64,000 nucleotides of DNA from Bradyrhizobium commune (GTDB lineage Bacteria > Pseudomonadota > Alphaproteobacteria > Rhizobiales > Xanthobacteraceae). Positions 23,575 to 32,763 of the stretch are shown here, in pieces (position 1 is the first letter of the stretch; the number at the start of each line of letters is the position of its first letter). The translations under genes were made by a program, and so were the position numbers. The notes under the pieces are model-generated. The model saw nothing but the letters and a program-made list of their open reading frames with translations, made no database searches and was not told where the DNA came from. Where the stretch lies: contig NZ_CP061379.1 in NCBI RefSeq assembly GCF_015624505.1, forward strand, positions 1,240,001 through 1,304,000. The letters are read 5' to 3'.

Positions 23575-24342
23575 ATGACGGAAGCTGCGATCGCGGCGAG
23601 CGACGGCCTCTGGCGGGAGATCCGCGGTGAGGCGCAGCGCGCGGCGGATGCCGATCCCGTGTTCAGCAAGACTCTTGCCAGCACCATTCTCGCCCATGAT
23701 GATTTTGCCGCGGCTCTGGCCGAGCTGATAGGTCGCCGGCTTGGCAACAGTGCTGCCGAGCGCGCGCGCTTCACTGCCTTTTCGCGCGAGGCTTTTCGTG
23801 ACGAGCCGGACCTGATCGAGGCGGCCAGCCGCGACTTGCGATCCATCGCGCTGCGCGATCCCGCCATCGCCGCGCTGTTGCCGCCGATGCTGCATTACAA
23901 AGGCTATGTCGCGCTGCAAGCCTGGCGCGTCTCGAACTGGCTCTGGTGTTGCGACCAGCGCGATGCGGCGCTGCTGTTCCAGCACGAATCCTCGAATGTG
24001 TTGCAGGTCAGCATTCATCCAGCGGCGTACATCGGATCGGCCGTCTATCTCGACCACGCCACCGGCATCGTGATCGGCGCCAATGTCGTGATCGGCGACG
24101 AGGTCACCATTCTCCAGAACGTCAGCATCGGGCGCCGCGGTGAATTGCCGGCGCGCTCGCCGCGCATCGGTCGCGGCGTCTACATCGGTGGCGGCGCGAC
24201 CATCCTCGGCGATATCAGGATCGGCGATTTCGCAAAGATCGGCGCCGATACGGTCGTGACATCAGACGTGCCCGCCGGCTGCACCGCGGTCGGCAATCCA
24301 GTTCGACTGACCAACTGCCCCGAGCCCGCATCAGTGGCCTGA
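23575..24342 (+). CDS. Serine acetyltransferase-like protein (CysE family), altered active site
   Basis: A 255-aa protein with the full CysE architecture. The N-terminal helical domain includes LASTILAHDDFAAALAELIGRRL and a central LHYKGYVALQAWRVSNWLW. A left-handed parallel beta-helix of hexapeptides follows (SIHPAAYIGSAVYLDHATG, then VVIGDEVTILQNVSIGRRG). Serine acetyltransferase makes O-acetylserine for cysteine synthesis. The LDHATG His (H158 in E. coli) is kept. The position of catalytic Asp143 (VDIHPAA in E. coli) reads SIHPAA here, and the RHPKI His193 reads RSPRI. These changes suggest reduced or altered activity, or a different acceptor. It is not clearly the housekeeping CysE. Confidence 0.85.
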   Translation: MTEAAIAASDGLWREIRGEAQRAADADPVFSKTLASTILAHDDFAAALAELIGRRLGNSAAERARFTAFSREAFRDEPDLIEAASRDLRSIALRDPAIAALLPPMLHYKGYVALQAWRVSNWLWCCDQRDAALLFQHESSNVLQVSIHPAAYIGSAVYLDHATGIVIGANVVIGDEVTILQNVSIGRRGELPARSPRIGRGVYIGGGATILGDIRIGDFAKIGADTVVTSDVPAGCTAVGNPVRLTNCPEPASVA

Positions 24343-24366
24343 CCTGCCAATATTCGGAGACGTGCA

Positions 24367-25077
24367 ATGAAGACGGCAATCGTGATCGGCGTCGGACCCG
24401 AGCGAGGGCTCGGCGCCCAGCTCTGCAAGCGTTTCGCGGTCGAGGGGTTGAAGGTGATCGTCGCGGGCCGGACTCTGTCGGCGTTGCAGGCGGTTGTGGC
24501 CGACATCACGAAGGCGGGCGGCACGGCCGTGCCGTTCGTGGCGGACGCCACGAAAGAGAGCGACATCGTCGCCCTGTTCGACGCGGCGGGCGAAGAGCTC
24601 GATCTCGCCATCTACAATGCCGGCAACAACACGCCCGGAAAAATCATCGAGATGGAGGCCGATTATTTCGAGACCGCCTGGCGCGTGGTCTGTTTCGGCG
24701 GTTTCCTGTTCGGCCGCGAGGCGGTGCGCCGCCTGGCGCCTAAGAAGGCCGGGACGTTGCTCTTCACCGGCGCCAGCGCCTCGTTGCGCGGCCGCTCGGG
24801 CTACGGCGCCTTCAACTCGGCCAAAGCGGGCCTGCGCACGCTGGCGCAGGCCATGGCCAAGGAATACGCGCCCGAGGGCATTCACGTCGGCCATGTCGTG
24901 GTCGATGGCGCCATCGCCGGCGACAAGATCTTGACCCGGTTCCCCGATGCGGCAAGCCGCGAGGACAGCCTGATCAGTATCGAAGGCATCGTCGATGGCT
25001 TCGCCTTCCTCTACCGCCAGCCCGAGCGCGCCTGGTCGTTCGAGCTCGACGTGAGGACCTCGAAGGAGAAGTGGTAG
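24367..25077 (+). CDS. SDR family protein with Phe in place of the catalytic Tyr
   Basis: A 236-aa Rossmann-fold protein of the short-chain dehydrogenase superfamily: GVGPERGLGAQLCKRF at the cofactor site, YNAGNNTPG in the NNAG position and FTGASASLRGRSGYGAFNSAKAGLRTLAQ. The classical YxxxK reads FNSAK here, so the proton-donating Tyr is Phe while the Lys remains. I recall that a widespread SDR subfamily with FAAAK has the same change. It follows the CysE-like gene after 24 bp on the same strand, and the two may form an operon. Activity is uncertain. Confidence 0.88.
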   Translation: MKTAIVIGVGPERGLGAQLCKRFAVEGLKVIVAGRTLSALQAVVADITKAGGTAVPFVADATKESDIVALFDAAGEELDLAIYNAGNNTPGKIIEMEADYFETAWRVVCFGGFLFGREAVRRLAPKKAGTLLFTGASASLRGRSGYGAFNSAKAGLRTLAQAMAKEYAPEGIHVGHVVVDGAIAGDKILTRFPDAASREDSLISIEGIVDGFAFLYRQPERAWSFELDVRTSKEKW

Positions 25078-25468
25078 TCCCTGCTGTCGTCCTGGCCTTC
25101 CCCAGAACGACGACGGAGAGCCTGGACGGGCCTTCGGCTGGGGGAACCGGGCCCAACCCTCTGCGCTGCCACCGTTTCCCGCAGCCAAAATCACCCCCGG
25201 TAACCCGGCATTAACCATCGCCGGGCTCTGGTAAGGATGGACAATCGCGCCCCAAGCCCGAAGTCGAGACCTTGGGTCGAGGCCCCATAGTTTTGACATC
25301 TTGGCAGGGAATGCAGGCGGCCGGCTTTGGACCAGCCCCTGCACCCCAGAAAAGACGAGGCTTTGAGCGGGCTTGCCGGCCGCGCCGGTTTGCGCGGCGG
25401 TTGGGGAACCGGCAGCCATTTGCAGGCCGGAGACGTGGGTTAACGATCGCCTTGAGAGGATATTGCTG
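25078..25468. other. Intergenic region upstream of tolQ
   Basis: About 390 bp without a supported gene. The first 50 bp contain a degenerate CTGTCGTCC-type palindrome (GTCGTCCTGG...CCAGAACGAC). TTGACA at 25293-25298 could be a -35 for tolQ transcription, but no convincing -10 is placed 17 bp later. A GTTAAC lies near 25439. Open frames entering from the left do not resemble proteins. Confidence 0.5.
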
Positions 25469-26185
<717 letters not shown>

Positions 26186-26228
26186 CGGACGGCATGTATA
26201 GTGTGAAGGCGGGAGTGGGCTTTAGACC

Positions 26229-26681
26229 ATGGCGATGAACGTAGGCAGCTCGTCCGGAGGCGGCGGCCGTCGCGGCCGGCGCAAGCCGGTCATGGCCGAA
26301 ATCAACGTCACGCCGATGGTCGACGTGATGCTGGTGCTGCTCATCATCTTCATGGTGTCGGCGCCGCTCTTGACGGTCGGCGTGCCGCTCGACCTGCCGT
26401 CGACCCAGGCCAAGAGCCTCGACCAGAACGACCAGAAGCCGCTTCAGATGTCGGTCGACATCAAGGGCAAGGTGTTCATCAATGACGCCGAGGTGGCGCT
26501 GAACGAGCTGATCCCGAAGCTGAAGGCGATCACGGATGCGCGCGGCGGGCTCGAGGAGCGCATCTACCTGCGCGCCGACAAGAAGGCGGATTACGGCACG
26601 GTGGCCAGGGTGATGGGCCTGTTGTCCGGTGCAGGATTCAAGAAGCTGGCGCTCGTCACGGAAGCGGATCAGGGGTCCTAA
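26229..26681 (+). CDS. tolR: Tol-Pal system protein TolR
   Basis: ExbD/TolR-family partner of TolQ, 150 aa. A short basic cytoplasmic N-terminus (GGGRRGRRKPVMAEINVTP) leads into one membrane helix (residues 29-48, MVDVMLVLLIIFMVSAPLL), whose Asp (MVDVML) is the essential proton-binding residue. The periplasmic domain ends with DYGTVARVMGLLSGAGFKKLALVTE, which is typical. It lies 43 bp after tolQ and 4 bp before the GTG of tolA. Confidence 0.96.
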   Translation: MAMNVGSSSGGGGRRGRRKPVMAEINVTPMVDVMLVLLIIFMVSAPLLTVGVPLDLPSTQAKSLDQNDQKPLQMSVDIKGKVFINDAEVALNELIPKLKAITDARGGLEERIYLRADKKADYGTVARVMGLLSGAGFKKLALVTEADQGS

Positions 26682-26685
26682 GCCG

Positions 26686-27642
26686 GTGAAGGTGAACGTC
26701 GACAAGACCCTCGTTGCGTCGATTGCCCTCCACGTCCTCGTGATCGGATGGGGGCTGCTCACCTTTTCGTCGCGCTCGATGGAGGCTCCGCCGCTGGAGG
26801 CGGTGGATATCGAGACCATTAGCACCGATCAGCTCTCCAAGATGACCGCCGGCATCAAGACCGGCGAAAAAGACAAGCCGAAGCCAATGGTCGAGAGAGT
26901 GGCCGAGGCGAAGCCTGTCGAGGACGCGATCGGGAAGGTGACCGAGAAGAAGGAAATCGTCACCTCGTCTGCACCCGAGCCGCCGCCGAAGCCAGTAGAG
27001 AAGCCGATCGAGAAGAAGCCCGATCCGCCAAAACCTGTCGTCGAGAACAAGCCGAAGGAAGAGCAGAAACCGGCCGAAAAGAAGCCAGATCTGGCCAAGG
27101 AAGATCCAATCGCTGAAACCATCAAGAAGCAGGAAGCCAAGAAGCCAACGCCAAAGCAGGAGGCCAAGCCTGCGCACTCGCAGGCCCAGCCTCCGAAACC
27201 GAAGCAGGAGCGCACCTTCGATCAGACCAAGATCGCGGCACTCCTGGACAAGCGCGATCCGACCCGGCAGGCGATCACCGGTGCGACGCTGAATGCATCG
27301 GCTTCGCTCGGCACCACGCGCGGCACGGCCGCAACGCTGTCGCAGTCCGAGCTTGACGCGATGCGCGCGCGGCTCGCGAGCCTGTGGAACGTGCCGCCTG
27401 GCATCGAGCATCCCGAAGAAATGTTCGTGACGGTGCGCATCCAGCTCGGCCCGGATCGGCGCTTGGCCGCGACGCCGCTGGTGGTGTCGACCGGCTCCTC
27501 GCCGAGCTACCGGGCCGCGGCCGAGGCTGCTGTCAGGGCCGTGTTGCAGGGCCAGCCCTATACCATGCTGCGCGATGAGACTTATGAGCAGTGGAAATAC
27601 ATGGACATCGATTTCGATCCAAAGACGATGTTCCGCAGCTAA
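26686..27642 (+). CDS. tolA: Tol-Pal system protein TolA
   Basis: Periplasm-spanning energy transducer, 318 aa from a GTG 4 bp after tolR. One N-terminal membrane helix (residues 8-28, LVASIALHVLVIGWGLLTF) carries the SHLS-equivalent motif SIALH. A lysine/proline/glutamate-rich arm spans about residues 60-185 (repeated KPxxK and EKKPD units). The C-terminal globular domain is at about 225-318 (MRARLASLWNVPPGIEHPEE, VRIQLGPDRRL, then AAEAAVRAVLQGQPY), a TonB-C-like fold. The arm is coiled and Pro-rich as in other alphaproteobacteria rather than the Ala-rich helix of E. coli. Confidence 0.94.
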   Translation: MKVNVDKTLVASIALHVLVIGWGLLTFSSRSMEAPPLEAVDIETISTDQLSKMTAGIKTGEKDKPKPMVERVAEAKPVEDAIGKVTEKKEIVTSSAPEPPPKPVEKPIEKKPDPPKPVVENKPKEEQKPAEKKPDLAKEDPIAETIKKQEAKKPTPKQEAKPAHSQAQPPKPKQERTFDQTKIAALLDKRDPTRQAITGATLNASASLGTTRGTAATLSQSELDAMRARLASLWNVPPGIEHPEEMFVTVRIQLGPDRRLAATPLVVSTGSSPSYRAAAEAAVRAVLQGQPYTMLRDETYEQWKYMDIDFDPKTMFRS

Positions 27643-27657
27643 CGTTGAGAGATCGCA

Positions 27658-29037
27658 ATGTCGGTAAAGTCTTTTCCCTTGTCTCCTTTGCCTATCCATC
27701 GCCGTCAGGTTCTGATCGGCGGTGCCGGCGTTGCGGCCGGTTTGGTGATGCCGCACGCCTTGCTGGCGCAGACCAAGCTGCAGGTCACTGAAGGCAACGT
27801 CGCGCCGCTGCCGATCGCGATCACCAATTTCGTGGCCGGCTCGCCCTCGGACGGCGAGGTCGGCGCCGGCGTCACGCAGGTCATCACCAATAATCTGAAG
27901 CGCTCGGGACTTTTCAATCCGATCGACCAGGCCGCCTTCATCGAGCGCATCAGCAACATCGATGTCGCGCCACAATTCCAGAACTGGAAGACCCTCAACG
28001 CGCAGGCCCTCGTCACCGGCCGCATGACGCGCCAGCCGGACGGCCGGCTCAAGGCCGAATTCCGCCTGTGGGACGTCGCCTCCGGCCAGCAGCTCACCGG
28101 ACAGCAGTATTTCACCTCGCCGGAATATTGGCGCCGCATCGCGCACATCATCTCCGACCAGATTTATGAGCGTCTGACCGGAGACAAGGGTTATTTCGAT
28201 AGCCGCGTCGTGTTCGTCGACGAGTCCGGGCCGAAGGAACGCCGCGTCAAGCGGCTCGCGATGATGGATCAGGACGGCGCCAATGTGCGCTATCTGACCC
28301 GCGGCGCCGACCTCGTGCTGACACCGCGTTTCTCGCCGAACTCGCAAGAGATCACCTATATGGAATTCGGGCAGGGCGACCCGAAGGTCTATCTCTTCAA
28401 CATCGAGACCGGGCAGCGCGAGATCGTCGGCAATTTCCCCGGCATGACCTTTGCGCCGCGCTTCTCGCCGGACGGCCAGCGCGTCATCATGAGCTTGCAG
28501 CAGGGCGGCAATTCCAATTTGTTCGTGATGGATTTGCGCTCGCGCTCGACCACGCGCCTCACCGACACGCCGGCGATCGACACGTCGCCGTCCTACTCGC
28601 CCGACGGCACCCGCATCTGCTTCGAGTCCGATCGCGGCGGCAGGTCGCAGATCTATGTGATGGCGGCGACCGGCGGACAGGCGCAGCGCATTTCATTCTC
28701 CAAGGACGACAACAACGCCACCTATTCGACACCGGTGTGGTCGCCGAAGGGCGATTACATCGCCTTCACCAGGCAGGGCGGCGGGCAGTTCTCGATCGGC
28801 GTCATGAAGCCGGACGGCTCCGGCGAGCGGCTCCTCACCTCCGGCTACCACAATGAAGGTCCGACCTTCTCGCCGAACGGCCGTGTGCTGATGTTCTTCC
28901 GCGATCCCGGTGGCAATGGCGGGCCGTCGCTGTTCTCCGTCGACATCTCCGGCCGCAACGAGCTGAAGGTGCCGACGCCGGGCTTCGCCTCCGACCCCGC
29001 GTGGTCGCCGCTGTTGTCCTCGACGGCGGGTCAATAG
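27658..29037 (+). CDS. tolB: Tol-Pal system periplasmic protein TolB, with Tat-type leader
   Basis: A 459-aa periplasmic protein that links Pal to TolA. The leader [19 protein letters not shown] with a twin arginine suggests Tat rather than Sec export, and cleavage follows LLAQ near residue 39. The N-terminal domain ([34 protein letters not shown]) is followed by a six-bladed propeller with WD-like SPDGxxI repeats ([47 protein letters not shown]). It is 15 bp downstream of tolA. A hairpin terminator follows, which separates it from the downstream GGDEF-EAL gene. Confidence 0.96.
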   Translation: MSVKSFPLSPLPIHRRQVLIGGAGVAAGLVMPHALLAQTKLQVTEGNVAPLPIAITNFVAGSPSDGEVGAGVTQVITNNLKRSGLFNPIDQAAFIERISNIDVAPQFQNWKTLNAQALVTGRMTRQPDGRLKAEFRLWDVASGQQLTGQQYFTSPEYWRRIAHIISDQIYERLTGDKGYFDSRVVFVDESGPKERRVKRLAMMDQDGANVRYLTRGADLVLTPRFSPNSQEITYMEFGQGDPKVYLFNIETGQREIVGNFPGMTFAPRFSPDGQRVIMSLQQGGNSNLFVMDLRSRSTTRLTDTPAIDTSPSYSPDGTRICFESDRGGRSQIYVMAATGGQAQRISFSKDDNNATYSTPVWSPKGDYIAFTRQGGGQFSIGVMKPDGSGERLLTSGYHNEGPTFSPNGRVLMFFRDPGGNGGPSLFSVDISGRNELKVPTPGFASDPAWSPLLSSTAGQ

Positions 29038-29064
29038 ATCGCGCGTTCACACGCGCGATGTTTT
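29038..29064 (+). terminator. Rho-independent terminator after tolB
   Basis: ATCGCGCGT-TCAC-ACGCGCGAT forms a 9-bp stem with a 4-base loop, followed by G and TTTT, starting directly after the tolB stop. It ends the tolQRAB transcript before the unrelated signalling gene. Confidence 0.75.
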
Positions 29065-29259
29065 CGAAAAAAAGTGCCGATTTTTTCGCATTCCGTGCCG
29101 AGGGCAAGCTTTCCTTCACCATGGGCTCGGCAACGCTTGCCTAGTTGCTTGATATGTCAGCAGAAATAGCTTCGCTATTGCCGAAAAACAACTCGCCTTT
29201 AACGATGTTCCCTCAGAAAGGCTTCATCTGGCTTGAGTAAAAGTACGCGCCGAACAGGA

Positions 29260-31605
29260 ATGCGTAACAAGCCAATGCAGCTGGCCGACCAGAAGCAGAG
29301 CGATCGAGACGAGCTGGAGCCAATACTCTACGCCGCTCTCATCAACTCTATGGTTCAGAATTTCTGGGCCATCTTCCTCGGCTCGGCCTCGACGGCCGTG
29401 GCCGCGGTCATGACTGCCTTGAAGACTGGCGACGTCTGGCAGTGGCCGATCGCCTTCATGATCATTGCGATCGGCACCGCGCGCGCGTTCCAAATGCGGC
29501 GTTACGAAAACCGCGTGCCGGGTCTGACCTTCGAAGAAGCCAAGCACCTGGAGCCGCGCTATTGGTTCGGCGCGCTGGCATATGCCGCAGTGATCGGTCT
29601 GTGGTGTTTCGTCGTCATCTACAACAATGACGATGCGGTCGCGAACATGCTGTGCGTCTCCGTCGCCGTCGGCTACACCGCCGGTGGCGCCGCGCGCAAT
29701 TACGGCCAGCCAAGGGTGATTCAGTGGCACGTCGCGCTCGCCTGCGGCCCGATGTCGCTGGCTTTGCTGTTGCATGGCGGCTTCTACTATATCGGGCTCG
29801 CGATCCTGCTGGGGATGTTCTTCATCGCGCTGAAGGGCATCAACCTCAGCCTGCATGCGATCTTCGTCAAGGCGCTGACCTCGAGCTTTCGCGAATCCGC
29901 TCTGGCAAACCAGTTCGACACCGCGCTCAACAACATGCCGCACGGCCTGTGCATGTTCCGCGCCGACGGGCGCCTCGCGGTGATGAATCACTGCTTCGGT
30001 AGTTTGATGGAGCTGCCTGACGACCTGGTCAAACGCGGCGCCAGCGCCGCCGACATCGTCTCGGCCTGTGTTGCCGCCGGATCGATCTCGGCGGACAGCG
30101 GCAATCTGATCCTGTCCGAGATCGAGGGCGCGCGGATCAACGAGATCGTCACCGCCGATCCCAATCTTGCGCGCGCCCGTACCCTGGCCTGGACGTTCCA
30201 GCCGATGACCGGCGGGGGCACCGTGCTGCTGCTGGAAGACATCACCGAACGCACCAATGCGGAAGCCCGCATCAGCCATCTCGCCCGCTATGACGAGCTC
30301 ACGGCGCTGCCGAACCGGGTCTCCTTCCGCGACGAGATCGAGCGGCTCCTGGCGAATGCGCATCATGCCGAGCGACTCTCCGCACTGCTGTTCGTCGACC
30401 TCGACCAGTTCAAGCAGGTCAACGACACGCTCGGTCATCCCTGCGGCGACCAGCTGCTCTGCGCGGTCGCCAACCGGCTGCGCGAGATGCTGCGGCCGGA
30501 GGACTTCGTCGCCCGCTTCGGCGGCGACGAATTCGTCGTATTCCAGCAGAACATCAACGCGCCCGAAGATGCTGCGAGCCTTGCCCGCCGCATCGTCGAG
30601 CGGCTCAGCGAGCGCTACCGCATCGACAATCACCTGGTCGAGATCGGCGCCAGCGTCGGCATCGCACTGACCTCGCCCGAGGGCGTCAGCGCCGATACGC
30701 TCTTGAAGAATGCCGACATGGCGCTCTACCGCGCCAAGGCCGACGGTCGCGGCACCTTCTGCTTCTTCCGCGACGAGATGGCGGCGACTGTCGAGGCCCG
30801 CCGCATCCTCGAGCTCGACCTGCGCAAGGCGCTGGCCAACGAGGAGTTCGAGCTGTTCTACCAGCCGCTGGTCAATCTGAAGTCCGGCAAGATCACCACC
30901 TGCGAAGCGCTGCTGCGCTGGAACCATCCGGTGCGCGGCACGGTCTCGCCGGTCGACATCATTCCGGTCGCCGAGGACATGGGGCTGATCGTCGATCTCG
31001 GCCGCTGGATCCTGCGCCGCGCCTGCATGGAATGCATGAAGTGGCCGGAGGGCGTCAGCGTCGCCGTCAACTTCTCGCCGCAGCAATTCCACCAGCGCGA
31101 CGTGCTGAGCGAGATCCGCTACGCGCTCGAAGTGTCGGGCCTGCCGGCGCATCGCCTCGAGATCGAGATCACCGAATCCTCGCTGCTGCGCAACACCCAG
31201 CTCACCCACGACATCCTGTCGCAGCTGCATGCGCTCGGCGTGCGCATCTCGCTGGATGATTTCGGCACCGGCTATTCGAGCCTCAGCTATCTGCACAATT
31301 TCCCGATGCAGAAGGTCAAGATCGACCGCTCCTTCCTCGAGGGCATCGACACCGACCGCCCGCTGACGCTGCTGCGTGGCGTGGCGCGGCTGTCCGCCGA
31401 CCTCGGCATGTCGGTCGTGGTCGAGGGCATCGAGACCAACGAGCAGCTCGAGCTGATCAGCGCCGACGGCACCGTGTCCGAGGCGCAGGGTTATCTGTTC
31501 AGCCGTCCGGTGCCCGCGGTGCGGATGCGCCAGCTGCTCAACGCCTCGCACGGACGGCGTGGCGAGAACCTGCTCCAGGTCGTCGGCGCGCGTTCCTTCG
31601 CTTAA
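29260..31605 (+). CDS. Membrane-bound GGDEF-EAL protein (cyclic di-GMP synthase/phosphodiesterase)
   Basis: A hybrid cyclic di-GMP enzyme of about 780 aa. The N-terminal part (about residues 20-200) has five to six hydrophobic segments, including FWAIFLGSASTAVAAVM and FYYIGLAILLGMFFI. A PAS-like region follows (FDTALNNMPHGLCMFRADGRL). The GGDEF domain has an intact active site (RFGGDEF, about residue 417). The EAL domain is also intact (CEALLRWNHP about 548, DDFGTGYSSL). Both catalytic motifs survive, so either activity is possible. An RxxD inhibitory site is not obvious. The ATG at 29260 is used; a TTG at 29233 with AGAAAGG upstream is an alternative. It interrupts the tol-pal gene group. 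Confidence 0.93.
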   Translation: MRNKPMQLADQKQSDRDELEPILYAALINSMVQNFWAIFLGSASTAVAAVMTALKTGDVWQWPIAFMIIAIGTARAFQMRRYENRVPGLTFEEAKHLEPRYWFGALAYAAVIGLWCFVVIYNNDDAVANMLCVSVAVGYTAGGAARNYGQPRVIQWHVALACGPMSLALLLHGGFYYIGLAILLGMFFIALKGINLSLHAIFVKALTSSFRESALANQFDTALNNMPHGLCMFRADGRLAVMNHCFGSLMELPDDLVKRGASAADIVSACVAAGSISADSGNLILSEIEGARINEIVTADPNLARARTLAWTFQPMTGGGTVLLLEDITERTNAEARISHLARYDELTALPNRVSFRDEIERLLANAHHAERLSALLFVDLDQFKQVNDTLGHPCGDQLLCAVANRLREMLRPEDFVARFGGDEFVVFQQNINAPEDAASLARRIVERLSERYRIDNHLVEIGASVGIALTSPEGVSADTLLKNADMALYRAKADGRGTFCFFRDEMAATVEARRILELDLRKALANEEFELFYQPLVNLKSGKITTCEALLRWNHPVRGTVSPVDIIPVAEDMGLIVDLGRWILRRACMECMKWPEGVSVAVNFSPQQFHQRDVLSEIRYALEVSGLPAHRLEIEITESSLLRNTQLTHDILSQLHALGVRISLDDFGTGYSSLSYLHNFPMQKVKIDRSFLEGIDTDRPLTLLRGVARLSADLGMSVVVEGIETNEQLELISADGTVSEAQGYLFSRPVPAVRMRQLLNASHGRRGENLLQVVGARSFA

Positions 31606-31702
31606 GCACGCTTCCGGGAATTCCCTGTCGTTTCAGTCTGTTGCTGGGTACCGTAGTCCTACGGAGGGTTAACCCTAACCCTTCGATTGCTTTGCGTCGT
31701 TG

Positions 31703-31718
31703 TTAAGAAGCTGTTAAC
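31703..31718 (+). promoter_or_regulatory. CtrA-type binding site (TTAA-N7-TTAAC)
   Basis: TTAA (31703-31706), seven bases and TTAAC (31714-31718) match the full CtrA consensus without mismatch, 68 bp before the start codon of the FeeM-like gene. A further GGGTTAACCC palindrome lies about 35 bp upstream. CtrA is the cell-cycle master regulator of alphaproteobacteria, so cell-cycle control is suggested. Confidence 0.6.
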
Positions 31719-31785
31719 AATTCATCACGCGCGTGGAAGTTGTCCTGCGCGCTGCGTTGTGAGCAGTGGTGGGTAAGGAGTTGGA

Positions 31786-32511
31786 ATGCAGTCCTCAGCC
31801 AGAGCGATCATTTCGGCTGTTGGACGGGGTGCTGAGCTCCTGACAGACGTCGACTATCATCTCGCCGAAACGGTCGCGGAGAAGGAGGAGATCTACAATC
31901 TCCGCTACCGCGCCTATCTGCGCGAAGGCGCCGTCACCGAATCTCCGGACGCGCGCGTCACCGACCAGTATGACGAATTGCCGAACGCCTGGACCTTCGG
32001 CGTCTATCTCCAGGGCGAGCTGTGCAGCTCGGTGCGCATCAGCGTGCTGACCTCGGAATGGCGCAGATCCACCTCCGCCGACGTCTTCCCCGACGTCGTG
32101 CTGCCGCGGCTCGACCGCGGCGAGGTCATGATCGACCCGACCCGCTTCGTGGCTGATCCCGACAAGGCCAAGCGCGTGCCGGAATTGCCCTATTTAACGA
32201 CGCGCCTCGCCTACATGGCGTGCGAGCATTTCAATGCCGATCTCGGCCTCGCCATCGTGCGTTCCGAGCATCAGGCGTTCTATCGCCGGGTGTTCCTGCA
32301 TGCGCCGATCGCCGAGCCCCGGATCGTCCCCGGCCTCACCAAGGCCTTCGGCCTGATGGCGGCGGACTTCCCGACCTTCCGCAAGAAGGTGTTCGAGCGC
32401 TACCCGATCATGCGCTCCACCGCCTTCGAGCGGCGGATGCTGTTCGGGCGCGGCGGCCAGCGCCAGCTGCCGCAGCGGCCGGTGCTGGTCGCGGACGCTG
32501 TTCAGGCCTGA
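31786..32511 (+). CDS. FeeM/LuxI-like N-acyltransferase (GNAT fold)
   Basis: A 241-aa protein that matches the N-acyl amino acid synthase (FeeM) / acyl-homoserine-lactone synthase group of GNAT folds. It has EIYNLRYRAYLREGAV (about residues 36-51; compare the LRxxVY motif of LuxI), DQYDELPNAWTFGVYLQGELCSSVRIS (the DxxD and strand equivalents) and VMIDPTRFVADP (compare ELxRFaV). LAIVRSEHQAFYRRVFLHAP follows. FeeM joins fatty acyl chains from acyl carrier protein to amino acids. The acyl acceptor here is unknown, and no LuxR gene is near. GGAG lies 5 nt before the ATG, and a CtrA-type box is upstream. Confidence 0.8.
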   Translation: MQSSARAIISAVGRGAELLTDVDYHLAETVAEKEEIYNLRYRAYLREGAVTESPDARVTDQYDELPNAWTFGVYLQGELCSSVRISVLTSEWRRSTSADVFPDVVLPRLDRGEVMIDPTRFVADPDKAKRVPELPYLTTRLAYMACEHFNADLGLAIVRSEHQAFYRRVFLHAPIAEPRIVPGLTKAFGLMAADFPTFRKKVFERYPIMRSTAFERRMLFGRGGQRQLPQRPVLVADAVQA

Positions 32512-32676
32512 TATCCGGTACGCCGGGATTCCCCCGGGCCAGGGCCCAAAATTCCAGCAGAACCAGCGTTTTTGCCGGCTAACGCGGCTTGCCTTCACCC
32601 TCGCGCCACATTTACAACCCATTAACCATGGCGGTTGCTTTTCGCCGGTGGGGGGCATTTGACCGGCCGGAGCAAG

Positions 32677-32698
32677 GTTCCGTCAAGGTTGACGGAAC
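32677..32698. promoter_or_regulatory. Perfect 22-bp palindrome upstream of pal
   Basis: GTTCCGTCAA-GG-TTGACGGAAC at 32677-32698 is fully symmetric with 10-bp arms, 65 bp before the pal start. TTGACG inside it could be a -35, which would make the palindrome a repressor or activator site; alternatively it forms a hairpin in the pal leader. No regulator for it is visible here. Confidence 0.5.
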
Positions 32699-32763
32699 GT
32701 TCGCTTAACCAACCCCCTGTAGACCGGACAGCAGTGGACGAACGTGAGCGTGGAGGCTCCGGA

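Noticed and set aside
29224..31551. 775-codon minus-strand frame opposite the GGDEF-EAL gene
   Set aside because: It is the complement of a well-supported enzyme with intact motifs; its composition (His, Arg, Ala, Asp in repetitive order) is typical of antisense frames in this GC range.
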